This document shows positions 57,986-64,000 of a stretch of 64,000 bases of DNA, one piece after another (the first letter of the stretch is position 1; every line of letters starts with the position of its first letter). Below the pieces are notes generated by a model. It saw only the letters and a program-made list of their open reading frames with translations, did not search any database and was not told the origin of the DNA. The translations under genes and the position numbers were made by a program. The stretch comes from Craterostigma plantagineum (Eukaryota > Streptophyta > Magnoliopsida > Lamiales > Linderniaceae), in the NCBI GenBank assembly GCA_027422505.1, contig JAPQWV010000051.1:1703501-1767500 (forward strand), written 5' to 3'.

Positions 57986-59580
57986 CTTTTTTTTTGTTGC
58001 AAAGTCGGTTAAGGTAATAATGGAACCCTAAGGTCAACTCTTTTGTAATAATATGTATATTGAACTTTTTCTTTGACCGTCGACATTTTTTAGACCAGTT
58101 TTTTTTTTTTTTTTTTTGTAATAATACAATTATTATTGGGCTTGTAGCCCTTAACTTTGATGACTGCGAGGCTTATCAAAGATTTAGCGTGGATTATTAT
58201 GAAGTTGAATGAAACATTGATTGAATTGGTGAACAACCTATTTTTTTTTTTTGGATTTGGATATGCAACGTTTGCGGCTAGGAGATACGCCAACATAGTT
58301 GTATTATATATCTCAAAATTTATATTGTCATGTATTGTATCCTTGACAAAATTCATATAGCTCTTTAGCTGTTAATTGCGTCAATCGTCATATAGCTGTC
58401 TGCTGTTAATTTGCGCAGCCCTGTGATTGTGAGGCTTATTATTGTTTTCTTTCTCCATATGAAATTTTATTATTATTTTCGGAAACTTTCAAAGTCAACG
58501 CTAGCATTATATGTTTTTATTTTTTGCACTATATAGAACTTAGAAGAATACTTGACCGCTCCATTTATTTTCCTCACAACAAATATGATTGAGGAAAAGA
58601 TAAAAAAAAATTCTCAAAGCTCTTTCAAGGCCAAGCATTTTTGTATGCACTTTGGACGATACGCAGATTATGAGGATTAGTTACTTTTAGAAAAGCTTGA
58701 CAGTTAAATGTAAATTGTCTTTTAGTCAATAGTTAGGTTTAAATTTCGTTTGAAATTAAGCTTACTCATTTACTAAAAAAATATGTATTAATAGTATATA
58801 TAGTCCTAACGAATATCGGAATTTAAATTTATCGATGACCATGATTGATTAGTTGAACTAGTACTATGCGCACCCTCGATGCATGCGCAACAATAAGATT
58901 AAACAAATAAGATTAACAATATTGTCTTACTTTTTTGTTATGATATCTCTATCGACGGAAAGAGTTAAATAACTTTTTCCAGAGACATCAAAGTAAAATT
59001 GAAAAATAAACATTGAAAAAAAAAACATACGTCAAAGTAAAAAGTTAAGGGTAAGAATTTGATAAATTCTTAAGGAGTTAGGGAAAAAATGAAATAGAAG
59101 GAAGTGTTAGCAATTTCTTTTACACCTGGTGAGCCGTTCTCTAGCAAAATGTCTTTGGCTTTTCTAGAAACTACTATGCATGTTGTAGTTTTATCTGCAG
59201 AAAAAATTATTAAGAAATTCCACCACGAAAGAGAAAACATCAACAATACGGAAGAATCAGACCGAAAAAACTAACAGTGCGAAAGCATTAAATTTTAGTT
59301 AAACAGGAAATGAAAGAAACCTGCAATCTTGCACTATCACGAACCTGTCATAAAACCCAAAAAAAATAAAAATACTCAGAACAGTAAATAATGTTCAAAG
59401 ATCCAACGGAACATCTATTGATAACATGTTTGATAAATAGAAAAGGGAGAATTGTCAAGTGGCAGTTTTAATCGTGGAAACTTTTCCGTTCCTTCTAAAG
59501 AAGTGGACAGTTTCTTTTGGAATTTTTCTATTTTTCATGTGTTAGTTTTTTTTTTTTTTTTCGGTCCCTTTCTATTTTTC
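57986..59580. other. AT-rich intergenic region
   Basis: No gene supported; long T/A runs. The left part of the duplicated SINE flank begins at about 59530. Confidence 0.55.
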
Positions 59581-59593
59581 ATGTGTTAGTTTT

Positions 59594-59836
59594 TTTTTCG
59601 GTCCCGAGGTATCCCCACATAGCCCGGCTATGGGCTAACCGTCACACACTCTAGAGGTGGGATTAATCCTGGGGGTGAGATGGAACGTCCCAAACCCACC
59701 CAACAACGTTAATCATGAGCTTTGGCCTATGGGGACTTTTCAAATTCATGTGGGAGGTGGGGTTCGAACCCCTGACCTCCTAATCACATGACTTTGAGTG
59801 CCTCAGGTTGACCACTAGAGCCAAGACTCATTGGCT
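59594..59836 (-). mobile_element. tRNA-derived SINE
   Basis: On the minus strand: a box A-like TGGCTCTAGTGG near the start, box B GGTTCGAACCC about 50 bases later, a unique body and an A-run tail. The direct repeat ATGTGTTAGTTTT flanks it (59581-59593 and 59837-59849). SINEs are copied by LINE machinery from RNA polymerase III transcripts. The family is not recognised. Confidence 0.85.
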
Positions 59837-59849
59837 ATGTGTTAGTTTT

Positions 59850-60626
59850 GATTTTTATGAACGTGGGTGGTTTAATTCGATGGAACAATTTCTATTCATG
59901 GCGATTTAATTAAAATCGACCAATTAAAATTGTAAATCGGCATTATATCGGCCCCTAAGCGTTTGTAAATAGTATAGATAAAATAAAAATGTTGCATTTC
60001 GGGCTTTCTCAGGCCCAACAATACTGAAGATATTGGGCCGAGCTAAACGGTTCACTGCCGCCCAAATTCCCTTATTAGAGTTTTTTATTTATTGATTTTT
60101 CTTTTTTCGAATTGATTCATAATTGAGTTCAGTTGTGGAGTAAACGGCTACTTCACCACGCCTCGCCTCTGATCATCGTTCCACGCCTTTCAACGTCAAG
60201 CGGTGCGCTTTTCGCGATTTTTATTACGGTTGTGCGGATGATTTTGTTGATTGCGAATGTGTTGGATGCTGTTGATGCGACGTGCATCTCAAAGAGGGTT
60301 ATGTTTCCCCCAATTTTGAGTTTATCTTCATTTGCCGGCGGTAATGTTGCAGGTCAAACAGTTGAAGAAGTCGGATTGAAAGAACGTCTCGGATTTATAT
60401 ATCATTAAACTTTTACAGAAAGTACGAGAGTCGACATTTGCATACGGCACATTGATACAAAAGACTGCTGACAAGGGAGGTACGTGGATTAGGGTCATGA
60501 GTGAAGTCAAGACCCTTTTTATTCACAATTACTGTTAAAAGAGAGACGCGGAAAGAATCTTCGAATGCAAATAGATATACTTAAAGATATAGATGATTTC
60601 CTACACCTTCTGAGCTCATATCAGCC
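59850..60626 (+). other. Promoter-like stretch and unassigned frame
   Basis: GGCCCAACA and TTGGGCCG at 60011-60039 resemble plant housekeeping promoter elements. A 91-codon frame from 60133 starts only at TTG and has no known signature; it could be a decayed first exon. The last 100 bases are 3' flank of the extensin gene. Confidence 0.3.
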
Positions 60627-62330
60627 TTAGTAGTGACGTGGTGGAGGTGGTGGAGAGCTATAGTAGTAAGGTGGAGGCGGCCGGGATTTAGATGGAGGAG
60701 GTGGTGACTTATAATAGTATGGTGGCGGGGGAGATTTTTTGGGTGGAGGTGGGGATGAATAGTGATATGGTGGTGGTGGGGATTTAGTTGGTGGAGGAGG
60801 GGACTGATAATGATATGGTGGTGGTGGAGATTTAGTTGGCGGAGGAGGAGATGCATAATGGTATGGTGGTGGAGGAGATTTTTTGGGTGGAGGTGGGGAT
60901 GTATAATGGTACGGTGGTGGTGGAGACTTCAATGGAGGTGGGGGTGACTTATAGACATAAGGAGGAGGGGGTGATTTCTTTGGTGGAGGTGGGGAGGTAT
61001 AATGGTATGGTGGTGGAGGAGATTTAGTTGGTGGTGGAGGAGATGCATAATGGTAGGGTGGTGGTGGAGATTTTATGGGTGGAGGTGGGGAGATATAGTG
61101 ATATGGTGGTGGGGGAGATTTCTGTGGAGGAGGTGGGGAGGAATAATGATAAGGTGGTGGAGGAGATTTCTTTGGTGGAGGAGGGGATGTATAGTGATAA
61201 GGTGGTGGTGGAGATTTTTTGGGTGGAGGTGGGGAGGTATAATGATAAGGTGGTGGAGGGGATTTCTTTGGTGGAGGAGGGGATGTATAGTGATAAGGTG
61301 GTGGGGGAAATTTCTTTGGAGGAGGTGGGGAGGTATAATGATAAGGTGGTGGAGGAGACTTCTTTGGTGGAGGAGGGGAGGTATAGTGATAAGGTGGTGG
61401 TGGGGATTTTGATGGTGGAGGAGGAGAAGTGTAATGGTAGGGTGGAGGAGGAGATTTCTTTGGTGGAGGTGGGGATGCATAGTGATATGGTGGTGGTGGG
61501 GATTTAGTCGGTGGAGGAGGAGATGCATAATGGTAAGGTGGTGGAGGAGATTTCTTTGGTGGAGGTGGAGAGGTATAATGATAGGGTGGCGGGGGAGATC
61601 TTTTGGGTGGAGGTGGGGAGGTATAGTGATATGGTGGTGGAGGAGATTTCTTTGGAGGAGGTGGGGAGGTATAGTGGTACGGTGGTGGTGGCGATTTAGT
61701 TGGTGGTGGAGGAGATGCATAATGGTAGGGCGGTGGAGGAGATTTTCTGGGTGGTGGTGGGGAGGTATAATGGTAGGGTGGTGGAGGAGATTTTTTTGGT
61801 GGAGGAGGTGATGCATAATGGTAAGGTGGTGGAGGAGATTTCTTTGGTGGAGGAGGTGATGTATAATGGTATGGTGGTGGTGGTGGAGATTTCTTTGGTG
61901 GAGGAGGTGATGCATAATGGTAAGGTGGTGGAGGAGATTTCTTTGGTGGAGGAGGTGATGTATAATGGTATGGTGGTGGTGGAGATTTCTTTGGTGGAGG
62001 AGGAGAAGCATAATGGTAGGGTGGAGGAGGAGATTTTTTCGGTGGAGGTGGGGAGGTATAGTGATAAGGTGGTGGTGGGGATTTCTTTGGCGGAGGAGGA
62101 GATGCATAATGGTAGGGTGGTGGTGGAGATTTCTTAGGTGGAGGTGGTGAAGAATAATAATATGGTGGTGGTGGAGACTTAGTCGGTGGTGGTGGTGATT
62201 TGTAGACGTAAGGCGGCGGTGGAGAAGTGTAATAGTAAGGTTTATGATCAGCATCCACCACACAGCTGACCGTTAAGCAAATCACCGCCACGACGAGGTG
62301 GTGGCCCAACCTCATCGGAGTTCTTCCCAT
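60627..62330 (-). CDS. Extensin (hydroxyproline-rich cell-wall glycoprotein)
   Basis: Single exon of 567 residues. Residues 1-27 are a signal peptide (hydrophobic HLVVAVICLTVSCVV). The rest is repetitive: SPPPP motifs alternate with YHY, YYY or YVY in 16-residue units such as SPPPPYHYTSPPPPKK, roughly thirty times. After secretion the prolines of SPPPP are hydroxylated and arabinosylated, the YxY motifs form intramolecular isodityrosine, and peroxidases cross-link the protein into the wall. Lys residues in KK/TK help to bind pectin. The copies differ by single residues (KK, TK, SK, RK; one FPPPP), suggesting unequal exchange with continuing homogenisation. The protein ends RHY. Long open frames on the opposite strand are by-products of the repeat. 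Confidence 0.95.
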   Translation of the reverse strand: MGRTPMRLGHHLVVAVICLTVSCVVDADHKPYYYTSPPPPYVYKSPPPPTKSPPPPYYYSSPPPPKKSPPPPYHYASPPPPKKSPPPPYHYTSPPPPKKSPPPPYHYASPPPPKKSPPPPYHYTSPPPPKKSPPPPYHYASPPPPKKSPPPPPYHYTSPPPPKKSPPPPYHYASPPPPKKSPPPPYHYTSPPPPRKSPPPPYHYASPPPPTKSPPPPYHYTSPPPPKKSPPPPYHYTSPPPPKRSPPPPYHYTSPPPPKKSPPPPYHYASPPPPTKSPPPPYHYASPPPPKKSPPPPYHYTSPPPPSKSPPPPYHYTSPPPPKKSPPPPYHYTSPPPPKKFPPPPYHYTSPPPPKKSPPPPYHYTSPPPPKKSPPPPYHYTSPPPPKKSPPPPYHYSSPPPPQKSPPPPYHYISPPPPIKSPPPPYHYASPPPPTKSPPPPYHYTSPPPPKKSPPPPYVYKSPPPPLKSPPPPYHYTSPPPPKKSPPPPYHYASPPPPTKSPPPPYHYQSPPPPTKSPPPPYHYSSPPPPKKSPPPPYYYKSPPPPSKSRPPPPYYYSSPPPPPRHY

Positions 62331-62416
62331 GTAATATCTTTCTTTATCCTAAACTCTTTATATTATTTAAATGTGTTTTTGCTCGGTTTGGTTTTGGAGA
62401 AGACAAGGAGGAGTCC

Positions 62417-62425
62417 CTTTATATA
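62417..62425 (-). promoter_or_regulatory. TATA box of the extensin gene
   Basis: TATATAAAG on the minus strand, 87-95 bases before the start codon. Confidence 0.65.
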
Positions 62426-63815
62426 GTGGTGGAGTAGCAGTACTACGGTGTTTATTTAAGACTTAATTAAACAGCCTGGCTATATTTAGATATATCATAT
62501 GTATAGTCAACTGATTTATGGGTTTGCTATGCTCCTATTTGTGTATATTTTTTTTTATTAATGTTCTAAATTTTTGAGCTTTTTGCAGACATGAACAAGT
62601 CAAAGGAGGATTCGGAGTAGGTGTATGAAGTAGTGTGATGCTGATTGCTATCTTTGCTGGCTTTGTAATATTATTTTAATTAGCGTTTTCTTAAAGCGCG
62701 TCTGGCGTCGATTTACTTTTTATCATTCATTATTTCTGTGTTACTTGTATACTTGGAGAAACACTTTTGCATTTTGTTTGTTTTTTTCATGTTTTTTATG
62801 CATCGTCATCATTACTTTTGATCCTCATTTTTCATTTTTTTTTTCTGCATTGATATTTTACCTTTCGATGGAAGCTGTTGCCAATAGTTGCTTGGTGATA
62901 TCTTTGGTTGCGATTTGTTTCGTTTGTCTTTATTTCATTACTATATATGTGAATTTGATGTTAGAGGAGTTTTGCATTGTCATGACAATTTTAGAAAATA
63001 TAATGTTGCAATGTCTGACATTCGCCGATGGGCTTTAAAAAACTGGGAATACATATGTATATTTTATTTTATTGACTTGATAAGATGAAAGTTTCTCATA
63101 TTCCCACACGACGGTGATATTTATAATCCTAGTTGTACCTGTGACATGATCATTTCAAACCAATGATATGAGCAGTGTCAACGCTGCAATGTGTAATGAA
63201 AAATATATTCATTTTGGAGTTTGGCGTTGGTATTCTAAAATTTGAGTAATGGAGCAAATACTATTTTATAGAAATTTGTTGAAGTCGTTGCTGTCCTTTG
63301 TTGAAGGCCGCGAGGCATGGGAGAACCATTATTACTCGGTTAATTTGTATATTGTATTGTATGATGTTATAAAAAAATATTTATTTCTTTGAATGCGGAG
63401 ATTCGACTTAAGTTATGGTTGTCGAATATAAGGTCGGCATTTTATTGAGATTCATAGATAGTTCGGTTATATTTAAGTAGTTCACTGCATACCCTCATTT
63501 TATTGGGCCATTTGGCGATAATAGGCAAAGAAACTAGTGACTTTATTAATTATCTACGACAGATATAGCGGTAAGCACGATTTTGATTTTTTTAGGTGAA
63601 TAATGTTTCGATGTCTTCAAATGTTGATTTTGCTTCCATGTGGGAATTGTTATTAATATAATAATATAATATTGATAAGTCCAAGCTAAATCGTACATTA
63701 GTCTCCTACATGTGGATAACCCAAATCCATCATAATTGTGACATGAACTCTCAAATTTTAATCTATTTTCTTATGAGTCAAATATATAAGGTAATTGGAT
63801 AGTAATACTCATATG
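62426..63815. other. Intergenic region upstream of the extensin
   Basis: AT-rich. Two short open frames near 62745-63088 are hydrophobic and lack signatures. No gene supported. Confidence 0.5.
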
Positions 63816-64000
63816 TAGGGGTGTTCAAATTTCGGATAAACCGACCGGCCGAACCGAAAAGACCGGAACCGAAAAAACTGAACCAAATTGTAAACAACCG
63901 AACCAAACCAAATTAAAATGGTTCGGATATCGGATTAAGCATACGTAAAATAAAATCAAAAAACCGAACCGAAATTATCTTACTACATTAAAACTAGAAA
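63816..64000. mobile_element. Edge of a hAT-like element
   Basis: TAGGGGTGTTCAAATTTCGG followed by GACCGG/GAACCGAA repeats is the usual left end of plant hAT-like MITEs. The right end is outside the window. Confidence 0.5.

Noticed and set aside
59760..59790. GGTTCGAACC as evidence for a tRNA gene
   Set aside because: The box A/box B spacing, the tail and the flanking direct repeats make this a SINE, and no complete tRNA fold is present.
60762..62150. Long plus-strand frames rich in Trp, Arg, Val and Glu opposite the extensin
   Set aside because: They are complements of the SPPPP/YHY codon repeat, with no start context and no family signature.
62745..63088. Hydrophobic short open frames upstream of the extensin
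   Set aside because: AT-rich chance frames with biased Phe/Ile/Leu composition and no signature.

Overview
This is a window of nuclear DNA from a flowering plant, a eudicot. The genes are intron-rich with AT-rich introns and GT-AG junctions. Plant-only families are present: a SHI/STY zinc-finger factor, an NOI/RIN4-like protein, an extensin and photorespiratory AGT1. The spaces between genes are full of plant retrotransposons and MITEs. I cannot name the species; an asterid is only a guess.

Layout. Positions 1-11278 hold most of an Athila-type Ty3/gypsy element (gag-PR, RT, RNase H-integrase, an extra Athila ORF1 and the 3' LTR); its 5' LTR lies left of the window. It sits just behind the stop codon of a decayed minus-strand Ty1/copia element (to 15876), so it inserted into that element. 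From 15.9 to 44.2 kb is the gene-bearing part: a small NOI-domain gene (-), a BEE-like bHLH factor (-), AGT1 serine:glyoxylate aminotransferase (+), organellar tRNA 2-thiouridylase MnmA (-), a SHI/LRP1-family gene with damaged ends (+), exosome subunit RRP45 (+) and the Ash2-like COMPASS subunit TRAUCO (-). AGT1/MnmA and RRP45/TRAUCO are tail-to-tail pairs. MITE-like and hAT-like elements, several with target-site duplications, fill the gaps at 30.5-34.8, 38.0-38.8 and 44.6-45.0 kb.

From 45.5 to 55.5 kb there is a nest of copia elements: a 5'-truncated plus-strand element, split by a nearly complete minus-strand element with two LTRs and a 5-bp target duplication, next to a truncated third element. 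Pieces of a cis-prenyltransferase pseudogene flank the nest on both sides, and the intact paralogue lies at 56.7-57.9 kb. A tRNA-derived SINE, a repetitive extensin gene (60.6-62.3 kb) and the edge of another hAT-like element complete the window.

The genes are independent housekeeping or developmental loci, not a pathway cluster. The most unusual structure is in the Athila element. A roughly 367-bp inverted, almost identical copy of the LTR segment that starts at the predicted transcription start lies between pol and ORF1. It is accompanied by 36-nt palindromic repeats in both the LTR and the interior, and by a duplicated polypurine-tract module.
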